Origin: a virus
Length of the DNA: 31,929 bases
Virus record (IMG/VR): IMGVR_UViG_3300031841_000591
Location: 1 to 31,929 of that record
Reading direction: 5' to 3' (one strand)
Part shown: positions 15,212 through 23,638 of the stretch, in pieces
Numbering within the stretch: the first letter of the stretch is position 1
How the letters are laid out: each line of letters opens with the position of its first letter
Notes under the pieces: model-generated
What the model saw: the letters and a program-made list of their open reading frames with translations, nothing else
What the model was told of the DNA's origin: nothing
Database searches by the model: none
Made by a program: the position numbers and the translations under genes

Positions 15212-15628
15212 ATGAAAGTATTAACAACGAGTAGCGAGCCACAAGTATTAAAAATTATACCAAGTGTATATGTAACTACTGGCACATTAAAAATAGTTGA
15301 CGACCAGACATTAGAGGAGCAAGTACTTAATCCAACATACAGCACAGATAATGACTACCAAGTAATAACAGCAGTTTTTAATTTAACAGAGGGGCATTAT
15401 TACGATTTCTACAAAACACTGGACTTTAACATCTGGAACCAGAACAACGAGAATTGGCAATTAAATACAAGGCAGTGGGATGAAGAACAAAAAAGTGAAG
15501 ATTTGAACATTGACAAGATATTTTGTACAGATCAAACTATCGACCAGCAAAACCAAGACTACTACAATATAAACGAAGACGAGTACGTTACAGAAGATAC
15601 TTTTGACAACGACTATATAGTGATATGA
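15212..15628 (+). CDS. Small structural protein, adaptor-like
   Basis: The 138-residue strand-rich protein contains YQVITAVFNLTEGHYYDF in the middle, then DKIFCTDQTIDQQNQDYYNI and an acidic C-terminus ending DYIVI. Proteins of this type, with the KIFCTxQ motif, occur next to portal genes in flavobacterial phages. It probably belongs to neck or head vertex. Stop and portal ATG overlap (ATGA). Confidence 0.5.
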   Translation: MKVLTTSSEPQVLKIIPSVYVTTGTLKIVDDQTLEEQVLNPTYSTDNDYQVITAVFNLTEGHYYDFYKTLDFNIWNQNNENWQLNTRQWDEEQKSEDLNIDKIFCTDQTIDQQNQDYYNINEDEYVTEDTFDNDYIVI

Positions 15629-17604
15629 GCAACAAGAAACAAATAAAAAAACCAAAGGGTGCAGTTCGGTTTGTGGACTTAGCTAGTTATACAACACCAG
15701 AAGTCAAAGAGCAAAAAAACAGAGACTGGGTTGAGTATGGAGCAGATAACAATTATTTTCAGTACTTGATTGATCGGTACAATGGAAGTCCAACTAACAA
15801 CGCTGCAATCAATGGCATATCGCAAATGATATATGGGCGAGGTATTGATGCAACGGACAGCAGTTTAAAGCCAGAGCAATATGCAATGATGCGCAGACTA
15901 TTGAGCGATAGTTGTGTTATGAAGTTGGCAAACGATTTAAAGCTTTTCGGTCAAGCTGCTATTCAAGTGATTTACAATGCAGAGAGATCGGCTATTGTAG
16001 AGGCAGACCATTTTCCAGTTGAAACATTAAGACCAGAAAAGTGTAACGAGGATGGAGAGATAGAGGCGTATTACTATACTGGAGACTGGAGTGAATTAAA
16101 ACCAAGTGAACAGCCAGAACGCATACCAGCTTTTGGACATAGTGAAGAGGGACTAGAGATATTATACATAAAACCTTACAGAGCTGGCTTCCACTATTTT
16201 AGTCCAGTCGACTACCAAGGTGGTTTACAATATGCTGAACTGGAGGAGGAAGTCGGTAACTACCACCTAAACAACATTATGAATGGATTAGCACCTAGTA
16301 TGCTAATCAGCTTTAATAATGGAGTACCAGACGAGGAGATGCAAGAACAGATCGAGCAAAAGATAAAGCAGAAGTTCGGTGGCTCGTCAAATGCTGGGAG
16401 ATTTATACTTGCTTTTAATGATAGCAGAGAGAATGAGGCTAGTATTGAGCCAGTACAATTATCGGATGCTCACAACCAGTATCAGTTTTTGAGCGAGGAG
16501 TGTATGAGCAAAGTGATGGTTAGCCATAGAATTATCAGCCCACTGCTTTTAGGGATCAAAGACAAGAGTGGCTTAGGTAACAACGCAGATGAATTAAAGA
16601 CAGCTAGCATCTTAATGGATAATACGGTCATCCGACCTTTTCAACAGTTGCTAATCAATGCTTTTGAGCAGATTTTAGCGTACAATGAGGTTTATTTGAG
16701 ATTGTATTTTAGAACATTACAACCATTGGAGTTTGTTGATCTGGAAAATGCAGTTACAAAAGAACAAGTTGAGGAGGAAACTGGACAGAAATTAAGTTTA
16801 CAAGCAGATACTCTGGTAATTGATGGCAGATTAGCGTATGCAACTAAAGAAGCAGCAGAAAAAGCTGCGGAGGATATTGGTTGCGAGGGGCATCATATTC
16901 ATAATGTAGATGGCACAGACTGGTTTATGCCTTGTGAGGAGCATAATTTAAAAGCACCTTGCTGGGATGGCTATGAGCAGATCGGCACAAAGATAGTAGA
17001 TGGCAGAGAAGTGCCTAATTGTGTGCCACTGGAAGATGCGCAGAAGCTTAGAGAAGCTGTTTACGAGGCTTTAACTGGCTTGGAGGATGAAGACCTAAGC
17101 GACTATGAGTTAATTGACGAGAGACCAGCTAATGAGTTTGATGATATATTACACAAAGAACTGAATTTAGCAAGTGTAGTGTCTAGCAGTCCACAGAAAA
17201 AAAGTGAACAAGACACTTTATTGTTTAAAGTGAGATACAAATATGCACAAGTCGGTACAACTTCAACAGCTAATAGCAGAGATTTCTGTAAAATGATGAT
17301 GGGTGCTAGCAAGGTATATCGCAAAGAGGACTTAGATAAACAAAGTACTGACAATGAGCAGTTTGCACCTAAAGGATCAAGCAGTTACAATATCTGGTTA
17401 TACAAGGGAGGAGTTAATTGCAGACACTATTGGATGCGACAAGTGTACATTCGCAAGGATAACAAAAAAATAACAGTAACAGAAGCAAAGGAAAAGATCA
17501 GAAAACTAGACCCTAGTTTACGAAAAGAAGCAGAGTTTCCTACTAATGAGCCAGAGGTGGCACAAATAGCTTCTGCAAAAAATAACTATTGGAGAAAAAA
17601 CTAG
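15625..17604 (+). CDS. Portal protein with fused C-terminal modules
   Basis: The 659-residue protein has a portal core at about 1-390: N-terminal RFVDLASYTTPEV, DWVEYGADNNYFQYL, GISQMIYGRGID, the stem/wing region FILAFNDSRENEAS, VSHRIISPLLLGIKDKSGLG and the C-terminal helix FEQILAYNEVY. A second region, about 390-475, has GHHIHNVDGTDWFMPCEEHN and CWDGYEQIGTKIVDGREVPN, a His/Cys-rich module. The last part (about 510-659) contains RYKYAQ, FCKMMMGASKVYRKEDL, SYNIWLYKGGVNCRHYWMR and may be a morphogenesis-type module. Portals alone are usually 400-500 residues, so the extra 250 is a fusion. The portal forms the DNA entry ring at the head vertex. Confidence 0.75.
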   Translation: MSNKKQIKKPKGAVRFVDLASYTTPEVKEQKNRDWVEYGADNNYFQYLIDRYNGSPTNNAAINGISQMIYGRGIDATDSSLKPEQYAMMRRLLSDSCVMKLANDLKLFGQAAIQVIYNAERSAIVEADHFPVETLRPEKCNEDGEIEAYYYTGDWSELKPSEQPERIPAFGHSEEGLEILYIKPYRAGFHYFSPVDYQGGLQYAELEEEVGNYHLNNIMNGLAPSMLISFNNGVPDEEMQEQIEQKIKQKFGGSSNAGRFILAFNDSRENEASIEPVQLSDAHNQYQFLSEECMSKVMVSHRIISPLLLGIKDKSGLGNNADELKTASILMDNTVIRPFQQLLINAFEQILAYNEVYLRLYFRTLQPLEFVDLENAVTKEQVEEETGQKLSLQADTLVIDGRLAYATKEAAEKAAEDIGCEGHHIHNVDGTDWFMPCEEHNLKAPCWDGYEQIGTKIVDGREVPNCVPLEDAQKLREAVYEALTGLEDEDLSDYELIDERPANEFDDILHKELNLASVVSSSPQKKSEQDTLLFKVRYKYAQVGTTSTANSRDFCKMMMGASKVYRKEDLDKQSTDNEQFAPKGSSSYNIWLYKGGVNCRHYWMRQVYIRKDNKKITVTEAKEKIRKLDPSLRKEAEFPTNEPEVAQIASAKNNYWRKN

Positions 17605-18108
17605 ATGGCAACAGCATTATTTATTAAGAGAGAGGACTTAGTACGCAATAGCATACTGGATGGCAACGTTGACACAAGCAAATTTATTCAGTTTATCAAA
17701 ATTGCTCAACAGATGCACATACAGAACTATCTAGGCACAAAGTTATATGACAAGATTAGTACGGATATATTGAACAGCAATTTAACTGGAGACTATTTGG
17801 AGTTGGTAAACGAGTACATACAACCTATGCTTATACATTTTGCAATGGTTGACTATTTACCCTTTGCTAGTTTCGAGGTTAAAAATGGGGGTGTATTTAA
17901 GCACAGAAGCGAGAATAGTGATACACCGACTAAAGACGAGATTGACTTTCTAGTGCAAAAGCACAGAAATTTTGCAGAGTTTTATACTAGGAGATTTATT
18001 GACCATATGAGTTTCAATGCGAGCAGTAAGTTTCCAGAGTATTATACGAATAGCAATGATGATATGAACCCAGATTACGATGCAAGCTTTGTAGGATGGG
18101 TGCTGTAA
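17605..18108 (+). CDS. Head-tail connector protein
   Basis: The 167-residue helical protein starts immediately after the portal stop. Motifs: FIKREDLVRNSILDGNVD, QMHIQNYLGTKLYDKI, then a tail with KFPEYYTNSNDD. The helical repeat layout fits head-tail connectors of the gp6/DUF6712 type found after portals in Bacteroidetes phages. It would form the adaptor ring under the portal. Confidence 0.65.
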   Translation: MATALFIKREDLVRNSILDGNVDTSKFIQFIKIAQQMHIQNYLGTKLYDKISTDILNSNLTGDYLELVNEYIQPMLIHFAMVDYLPFASFEVKNGGVFKHRSENSDTPTKDEIDFLVQKHRNFAEFYTRRFIDHMSFNASSKFPEYYTNSNDDMNPDYDASFVGWVL

Positions 18109-18194
18109 ATTACAACATTAAAAAAAGTAACCTAAAAAAGTTACTTGCGTATTTAAGCAAAACAAAAAAGGTTACAGAAAAAAGTAAAAAATGA
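18096..18194 (+). CDS. Very small basic ORF
   Basis: A 32-residue ORF starting inside the 3' end of the connector gene. Lysine-rich (NIKKSNLKKLLAYLSKTKK). The 4-nt overlap with the next small ORF supports translation, but the size leaves doubt. No function can be given. Confidence 0.35.
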   Translation: MGAVNYNIKKSNLKKLLAYLSKTKKVTEKSKK

Positions 18195-18295
18195 CAATAA
18201 CAAGTGGATGGGGTACAATTTATTGCTCAACTTGGTGGGGCAACGATAGTAATAAGCAAACGATACAAGACGTAATAGATGCAGTATGCTCTTAA
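18191..18295 (+). CDS. Small ORF upstream of tail fibre
   Basis: A 34-residue ORF, MTITSGWGTIYCSTWWGND followed by a short helix. The Trp/Gly-rich start recalls small proteins found just ahead of fibre genes in other flavobacterial phages. ATGA overlap with the preceding ORF. Function unknown. Confidence 0.4.
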   Translation: MTITSGWGTIYCSTWWGNDSNKQTIQDVIDAVCS

Positions 18296-18306
18296 ATTTT
18301 TAAAAA

Positions 18307-20202
18307 ATGGGACAAAGTTTAACTAATAAGAACATAAAAGATACCTACAAAGGGTTACTGAAAACAGCAGACAACAACGAGATCACATCGGAGGTGCAAA
18401 TCAGCGATGGAGATGGTAATGATACTGGGGTTTATTTAAACACAGATGGATCAGTCAAAGCTACTGGCACAGTTTCTTTTGGAGAGCTAAAAGATAGCGG
18501 AGAGGATATTACTGTAACTAAGTTTGTAGATGAAGCAGATGGCATTGGTAACAATGATAATGACACAACCATCCCAACTAGTGCTGCTGTAAAAGATTAC
18601 GTTGACACAAATGTAACAGCGCAAGACTTAGATTTTGAGGGTGACACTGGTACTGGTGCAGTCGATCTGGATAGCCAGTTGCTGGATATTGCTGGAGGCA
18701 CTGGCATAACAACTAGCGCAGCAGACCAGACATTAACTATTGATATTGATAGTACAGTTGCTACTTTGAGTGATAGTCAAACACTAACTAACAAATCAAT
18801 AGATTTAACAAACAACACAATTTCTGGAACAACAGCAGAGTTCAATAGTGCTTTAAGCGATAATGATTTTGCTACATTGGCTGGATCAGAAACACTGACA
18901 AATAAAAGTATTGATGCAGATAATAATACAATATCAAACCTCGAAACAGATAACTTAAAAGCTGGAGTTTTAGATACTGACCTCAGTAGCGTTTCAGCAA
19001 GTGATGATACACTAGCAAGTGCTAAGGCAATTAAAACATATGTAGATACACAAATAACTGCGGAGGACTTAGACTTTTCTGGAAACACTGGGACTGGATC
19101 GGTTGACTTAGATACTCAAACTTTTGCTATTACTGGTACTGGTATTGCAACAACAACAGCAGCCAACCAAGGTTTAGCAGTAGATGTACCAGCTACTAAT
19201 TTAAGCAATACTCCAGCATCTACTACACTTGAAGTAGAAAGCTCGACTGGTAACAACACTACGCTACCAGCAGCAACTACTTCTCTTGCTGGTGTTATGA
19301 CTGGTGCTGACAAAACAAAACTAGATGGCATAGAAGCTGGAGCAGAGGTCAACGTAGTTACAAGCGTTAATACAGAAACTGGAGATGTAGTTTTAGACAC
19401 AAATGATGTAAGCGAGGGTACAAGCAATCTTTACTACACTGATACTAGAGCAGATGCAAGAGTTAATTTACAAACTGGTGCAAATTTAGATTTGTCACAA
19501 AAAAGCACTAGTGATCTAAGTGAGGGCACAAACCTTTATTACACAGAGGCAAGAGTTTCTGCTAATACAGATGTAGCTGCAAATACATTAAAAGTTGGCA
19601 TTACTACTCAACAAGCTGCTGACATTCAAACAAACAATGCTAAGGTGTCAAATGTAACAACTAACCTTGATACAACAGAGACTGGTACAAGTGTTACAGT
19701 TACCTCAAGTGATGGAACAGATGGCGTAATAAATGCTGCTACTACAATAGTAGCTGGAGTTATGACCTCGGCAGATAAAATTAAGCTAGATGGTATTGCA
19801 ACTGGTGCGACTGCAAATGCTGGTACAGTTACAGAGGTAACAGTTGGCACTGGACTAGATGTTGCAAATGGCACTACAACACCCAACGTAACGTTAGACC
19901 TTACTGAAATAACAGTAGGTGCTGGTTTAGATACAACAACAACTGGAATTAGCTTAGACCTATCGGAGTTTACAGATATGACTGCCGATATGATAGAAAC
20001 AGACGAGTTTATTGTACTCGACGGAGGAGCAGAGAGACGAAAAGCAATTAATGAAGTAAAGTCTACTCTATTTAGCAACAATGATTTATACAAAGTGATA
20101 GGGGTAGCAACAGACCACTCTAGCAGAGTACTATCAGACAGTGGTACATCAGAGGGTGCTACAAGCATTATGCAAAATTTTGAAATTTTAATAAATAACT
20201 AA
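18307..20202 (+). CDS. Tail fibre protein with long repeats
   Basis: The 631-residue protein is Thr/Asp/Gly-rich with many internal repeats: LTNKSID (twice), the pair AQDLDFEGDTGTG and AEDLDFSGNTGTG, SLAGVMTGADKTKLDGI and IVAGVMTSADKIKLDGI, and NLYYTDTRADARV with NLYYTEARV. These are classic tail-fibre repeats that fold as trimeric beta structures. The N-terminus (about 1-60) likely anchors to the tail. It ends with a short C-terminal domain (SSRVLSDSGTSEGATSIM). It mediates host contact, with the LamG-like protein downstream as the probable tip. Confidence 0.75.
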   Translation: MGQSLTNKNIKDTYKGLLKTADNNEITSEVQISDGDGNDTGVYLNTDGSVKATGTVSFGELKDSGEDITVTKFVDEADGIGNNDNDTTIPTSAAVKDYVDTNVTAQDLDFEGDTGTGAVDLDSQLLDIAGGTGITTSAADQTLTIDIDSTVATLSDSQTLTNKSIDLTNNTISGTTAEFNSALSDNDFATLAGSETLTNKSIDADNNTISNLETDNLKAGVLDTDLSSVSASDDTLASAKAIKTYVDTQITAEDLDFSGNTGTGSVDLDTQTFAITGTGIATTTAANQGLAVDVPATNLSNTPASTTLEVESSTGNNTTLPAATTSLAGVMTGADKTKLDGIEAGAEVNVVTSVNTETGDVVLDTNDVSEGTSNLYYTDTRADARVNLQTGANLDLSQKSTSDLSEGTNLYYTEARVSANTDVAANTLKVGITTQQAADIQTNNAKVSNVTTNLDTTETGTSVTVTSSDGTDGVINAATTIVAGVMTSADKIKLDGIATGATANAGTVTEVTVGTGLDVANGTTTPNVTLDLTEITVGAGLDTTTTGISLDLSEFTDMTADMIETDEFIVLDGGAERRKAINEVKSTLFSNNDLYKVIGVATDHSSRVLSDSGTSEGATSIMQNFEILINN

Positions 20203-20206
20203 AAAA

Positions 20207-21457
20207 ATGAGTTTATACGATAAAGCAAGCATAGCGATGATACCGAGTGGCTACAAAGCGAGTACACTTTACTCTGTTATGCCAGCAAACGGAAACGGAG
20301 ACTTTTCACACATTAGAGGTAATACAGATGCTACTAGAGTAAACAAAGACGGACTAATTGAGAACGTAACTAGCAATATACCTAGATTAGACTACCCATT
20401 GACAAATGGACTAGCCGGAGATTGTCCGAATTTGCTTGTAGAACCAAGCAGAACAAACGATATGGAGAGAACAGAGGAGTTTGACAATGCATATTGGACA
20501 AAGTACAATTCATCAGTATCAGCAAATCAAGCCATTGCTCCAGACGGAAATTTAACTGCTGACAAGTTAATTGAAAATACAGTAAACAGTCAGCACGAGT
20601 TAGGCAAAGCTTTTAGTTTTACATCTGGCACCACATATGCAGTTTCTGTTTTTGCTAAGTCTAGCGAAAGAAACTTACAAATAAGAGGAGGTAATACAGC
20701 TACATTTCCAGCATTAGTTAACTTTGACCTTGAATTTGGAGTACTTAGTGCTAGTCAAGGAGAAGGATATATTGAGGACTATGGCAATGGTTGGTTTAGA
20801 TGTACCGTAGTAGCAACGGCATCTGCAACAGCAGCAACAAATATAAACTTCAGACTAGTAAACGGCAGTATATCAACATATGCTGGAGACGGAAGTAGCA
20901 GTGTTTTTCTTTGGGGTGCTCAAAGAGAAGTAGGCAATTACAAAACATCATATATACCTTGGGATGGCTCTGGAAGTACAACTCGCTCTAACGATGCTTA
21001 CTATGATTCTGGAACAACAGCTGATTTTAACGACAGCGAAGGAGTTTTATTTGCAGAGATGGCTGCTCTAGGTACAGACGGAGTTACAAAAAGATTATCA
21101 GTATCAAGCAGTGGCACTAGCACAGATTATGTAATACGAATTGAGTTTAGACCAACTGTAAACCAGATATATGGCGTAATTTTTGTAAACCCTAGCAACG
21201 TAGCAACGCTAACACATACAGTATCTGACTGGACACAGATGAATAAAGTAGCTGTGAAATATAAAGACAACGATTTTGCTATGTGGATAAATGGAGTTGA
21301 AGTTTCAACAGACTCGCAAGGTAGTACTGGGACTGGCTTAGGTACACTTCGTTTAGACAGCGGAAGTGGTGGCAATAGTTGGAATGGCAACCTTAAACAA
21401 TTAATCTATTTTAATGAGGCACTTACAGACACCGAACTACAAACTTTAACAAGTTAA
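20207..21457 (+). CDS. LamG/concanavalin-like receptor-binding protein
   Basis: The 416-residue protein starts 4 nt after the fibre gene. An N-terminal region with SGYKASTLYSVMPANGNGDF and PNLLVEPSRTNDM is followed by two jelly-roll-like halves; the second contains DWTQMNKVAVKYKDNDFAMW and ends with LKQLIYFNEALTDTELQTL, a pattern typical of LamG/concanavalin-type lectin domains. Likely a glycan-binding tip that recognises host surface sugars. Cleavage of polysaccharide cannot be excluded but no catalytic motif is visible. Confidence 0.6.
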   Translation: MSLYDKASIAMIPSGYKASTLYSVMPANGNGDFSHIRGNTDATRVNKDGLIENVTSNIPRLDYPLTNGLAGDCPNLLVEPSRTNDMERTEEFDNAYWTKYNSSVSANQAIAPDGNLTADKLIENTVNSQHELGKAFSFTSGTTYAVSVFAKSSERNLQIRGGNTATFPALVNFDLEFGVLSASQGEGYIEDYGNGWFRCTVVATASATAATNINFRLVNGSISTYAGDGSSSVFLWGAQREVGNYKTSYIPWDGSGSTTRSNDAYYDSGTTADFNDSEGVLFAEMAALGTDGVTKRLSVSSSGTSTDYVIRIEFRPTVNQIYGVIFVNPSNVATLTHTVSDWTQMNKVAVKYKDNDFAMWINGVEVSTDSQGSTGTGLGTLRLDSGSGGNSWNGNLKQLIYFNEALTDTELQTLTS

Positions 21458-21460
21458 AAA

Positions 21461-21805
21461 ATGGGATATATATTTAAAAAATATGAGTTTGACTCACAAG
21501 AACAAGCAGAGGAAAAAATAGCAGCTCTACCTCACAATACAGATGATGAAGGTAACAAGTGGCTTGAAGCAAGACATACTATTGTAAAGCTAGGTTATTT
21601 ATGGATTACGGAGCCGACAGTTGAATATGAGAGAGATGGAGAAGACATTACTGAAACAGTTACAGAGGGTGTAGCATCTGACAAATACTCTGTTGATGTA
21701 CTATGGGAAGAACTAGACGAAAGTCCGTATGGCTGGAAAAGTTATGAAGTTAACCCAGAGGGCAATGGTGTACACACTTTTGCTGGCTGGACTTTTAATA
21801 GTTAA
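21461..21805 (+). CDS. Fibre-associated protein, unknown
   Basis: The 114-residue protein follows the lectin gene by 3 nt. Sequence includes EQAEEKIAALPHNTDD, YLWITEPTVEYERDG and VDVLWEELDESPYGWKSY, with a C-terminal GNGVHTFAGWTFNS. It resembles small tail-fibre accessory or chaperone proteins in position only. No confident function. Confidence 0.45.
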   Translation: MGYIFKKYEFDSQEQAEEKIAALPHNTDDEGNKWLEARHTIVKLGYLWITEPTVEYERDGEDITETVTEGVASDKYSVDVLWEELDESPYGWKSYEVNPEGNGVHTFAGWTFNS

Positions 21806-21807
21806 AA

Positions 21808-21966
21808 ATGGACACTGGCTCAATGAAAATATACGCAATCAATTTGTCAGCAATGACAATAACCAGCTTGAATGCTGTTGAGGATACATTGAAAATAATG
21901 CTACTGGTAGTAACTATTGGATATACTATACAGAAGTGGTGGGAATTAAGAAACAAGAATGACTAG
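21808..21966 (+). CDS. Small membrane protein, holin candidate
   Basis: A 52-residue ORF with one hydrophobic segment (IMLLVVTIGYTIQKWWEL at about 31-48) preceded by a polar N-terminus (SAMTITSLNAVEDTLK). Its stop overlaps the next gene start. Single-span membrane proteins directly before an amidase are candidates for a holin or antiholin. The call rests on position and topology. Confidence 0.45.
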   Translation: MDTGSMKIYAINLSAMTITSLNAVEDTLKIMLLVVTIGYTIQKWWELRNKND

Positions 21967-22318
21967 AGACAAAGAGCTTAGGGGATATTTAGGTGCTGGC
22001 ATTATCTTTTTTTTGGTAATGGGGTTGCTGTTGTTTTTGGCTTTTTATGAAATACCAGAAACGAATAACGATATTTTTAAAGTGATTGTTGGGATGCTGG
22101 TCGGATCGCTAAGCGTAGTGATCTATACGTTTATTGGAAAAAACCCAGAGGAGGTTGCTGACTTACAAGCTAGGAGCCAGAGTTTAGAAACAAAAGTCAA
22201 GCAGTTAGTTGATGAAAAGGACAACATTGAGAGTTTGTTGAGAGATTTGCAGAGTAGTGTAATTGACAAGCTATCAGTTACTGGGCAGAACTTTAAATAC
22301 AAAGAATGCGAAAAATAA
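21959..22318 (+). CDS. Two-span membrane protein with coiled coil (spanin/holin-like)
   Basis: The 119-residue protein has two hydrophobic segments, at about 12-30 (AGIIFFLVMGLLLFLAF) and about 40-60 (VIVGMLVGSLSVVIYTFIG), followed by a soluble heptad region (about 65-105, SLETKVKQLVDEKDNIES). It precedes and overlaps the amidase by 13 nt. The layout fits a holin with a regulatory coiled coil or a spanin-type protein. I cannot choose between them. Confidence 0.5.
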   Translation: MTRDKELRGYLGAGIIFFLVMGLLLFLAFYEIPETNNDIFKVIVGMLVGSLSVVIYTFIGKNPEEVADLQARSQSLETKVKQLVDEKDNIESLLRDLQSSVIDKLSVTGQNFKYKECEK

Positions 22319-22725
22319 ACAAGATCATAATACATTGCACTGCAACTCCAGAGGGCAGAGAGGTTGACATTGACGAAGTACGGAGATGGCATACGGAGGA
22401 GCGAGGATGGAGCGATGTAGGCTATCATTTTTTAATTAAATTAGATGGTACGGTTGAGGAGGGCAGACCAGTAGAGAGAACTGGTGCTCATACAAAAGGA
22501 GAGAACTGGGATAGCATCGGAGTGGCATACGTTGGAGGTTTAGATAAAAAAGGAGCTTGGCTAGATACTAGAACAGATGCACAAAAGGATGCACTTGTTG
22601 ATTTGTTATGCGAATTAAAAGATACTTACGGAGGTGTGATATATGGACACCGAGATTTCAGCAGTAAAGCTTGCCCTAGTTTTGATGCTAAAAAAGAATA
22701 TGAAAACATAAGTCACAGATTTTGA
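22306..22725 (+). CDS. N-acetylmuramoyl-L-alanine amidase (T7 lysozyme-like endolysin)
   Basis: The 139-residue Amidase_2-family enzyme cleaves the lactyl-amide bond of peptidoglycan for host lysis. Visible motifs: IIIHCTATP with zinc ligand H10, WSDVGYHFLI with Y40, and YGHRDFSSKACPSFDA with H115, K121 and C123, matching the H/H/C zinc site and Tyr/Lys of T7 lysozyme. H62 in TGAHTKG is also conserved. No separate cell-wall domain and no signal peptide, so it needs the neighbouring holin-like proteins to reach the wall. T7 lysozyme also regulates RNA polymerase; nothing here suggests that. Confidence 0.9.
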   Translation: MRKINKIIIHCTATPEGREVDIDEVRRWHTEERGWSDVGYHFLIKLDGTVEEGRPVERTGAHTKGENWDSIGVAYVGGLDKKGAWLDTRTDAQKDALVDLLCELKDTYGGVIYGHRDFSSKACPSFDAKKEYENISHRF

Positions 22726-22727
22726 GA

Positions 22728-22862
22728 ATGTTTAGCATAATATCGCTTTTTCCAACTGCATTTATATTTGGTTTTAGTTATTACCCAGCTAGAGACGAAT
22801 ATAAGTACGAAGAGATTAATTTGTACTTAGGTGTTATACATTTACAATACCGTTGGGGATGA
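22728..22862 (+). CDS. Small ORF with hydrophobic N-terminus
   Basis: A 44-residue ORF, MFSIISLFPTAFIFGFSYY then charged residues and a C-terminal QYRWG. The N-terminal part could be a membrane anchor or signal peptide. It overlaps the next gene by ATGA at 22859-22862. Small secreted or lysis accessory protein by context; function unknown. Confidence 0.45.
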   Translation: MFSIISLFPTAFIFGFSYYPARDEYKYEEINLYLGVIHLQYRWG

Positions 22863-23314
22863 GCAAGAAAAAATTTAAGGAAACTAAGGTCGGCAAATTT
22901 TTAGTAGGCGAAAAAGGTTTGTTTACTAATTTAGCAGAAGTAGTACCAGACAAGGGGTTTTTAGGGGTTTTAAAGAACTTAATTTTAAAAGATGACAATA
23001 TACCCCCACCAGACAAAGAAACTGCATTACAGTTGCTTAAAATGGACGAGATTGAGCTTCTGGAGGTTACAAAGCGTTGGCAAAGTGATATGACTAGCGA
23101 TAGTTGGTTAAGCAAAAATACAAGGCCATTGGTATTGATGTTTTTAACGTTTATGACTTGCTTATTTGTGATCTTAGATAGCACTGGCAGAGAGTTCAGT
23201 ATTGAGCAAGAGTGGATTGAATTGCTAAAAACCTTATTAACAACGGTTTATGTGGCTTACTTTGGTAGCAGAGGGTTTGAAAAATACAAAAAAATTAGTG
23301 CGAGTACTAAATAA
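22859..23314 (+). CDS. 3TM holin-like protein
   Basis: A 151-residue protein from ATG 22859 (overlapping the previous stop; an in-frame TTG at 22853 is less likely). The N-terminal half is soluble and basic; then TSDSWLSKNTRPLVLMFLTF, a hydrophobic span (LMFLTFMTCLFVILD), and a second one at LLKTLLTTVYVAYFGSRGF with a basic tail. The Trp...RP...span pattern is typical of the 3TM holin family known from gene transfer agents and phages. It likely forms the membrane lesion for endolysin release. It is the last late gene before an intergenic regulatory region. Confidence 0.6.
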   Translation: MSKKKFKETKVGKFLVGEKGLFTNLAEVVPDKGFLGVLKNLILKDDNIPPPDKETALQLLKMDEIELLEVTKRWQSDMTSDSWLSKNTRPLVLMFLTFMTCLFVILDSTGREFSIEQEWIELLKTLLTTVYVAYFGSRGFEKYKKISASTK

Positions 23315-23383
23315 GTACTATATTGTACTTAATTTATATATATATATATTAATAACTAAGTAACTAAAGTACTTAATAAGTAC
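23303..23383 (+). promoter_or_regulatory. GTAC palindrome cluster with AT-rich core
   Basis: Two near-identical 16-mers, AGTACTAAATAAGTAC (23303-23318) and AGTACTTAATAAGTAC (23368-23383), flank a T/A alternating core. The second contains a perfect 15-base palindrome with a central A. A third element, AAGTAC-TATATT-GTACTT, lies at 23314-23331. It sits at the junction of late and early blocks, so an operator or replication origin is possible; no -7 box is seen in it. Confidence 0.5.
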
Positions 23384-23395
23384 CCCAGAGGATAA

Positions 23396-23638
23396 ATGAT
23401 AAACGAAATTGAGATGCAAGATAGAATAGACAAAATACTTGCTTACAAAACAGTATCTGACAAGGAAAAGATCGACAGACTTTTGTTTATGGATGCAGAC
23501 CAGTACACAAATCTAGGTATTGAGAGTACTAAAACTGCAAAGGAGAACACAAAAAAGAACTCCAGACGTATATACAGAGCGATAAAAACCATAAACGATG
23601 ATATGGGCAGTCGGTTTTTGAGGTTGATGGACAAGTGA
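23396..23638 (+). CDS. Small helical charged protein
   Basis: The 80-residue protein is rich in Lys, Asp and Glu, with helices around EMQDRIDKILAYKTVSDKEK and ENTKKNSRRIYRAIKTIND. It is the first gene after the GTAC palindromes. Possibly a regulator binding there, but no clear helix-turn-helix is visible. Unknown function. Confidence 0.5.
   Translation: MINEIEMQDRIDKILAYKTVSDKEKIDRLLFMDADQYTNLGIESTKTAKENTKKNSRRIYRAIKTINDDMGSRFLRLMDK

Noticed and set aside
19626-20168. Minus-strand open frame opposite the tail fibre
   Set aside because: Val/Ser/Thr-rich shadow of the repetitive fibre gene.
22763-22770. TATATTTG host-type -7 box near the lysis genes
   Set aside because: Lies inside a small ORF and has no TTTG at the right distance upstream.
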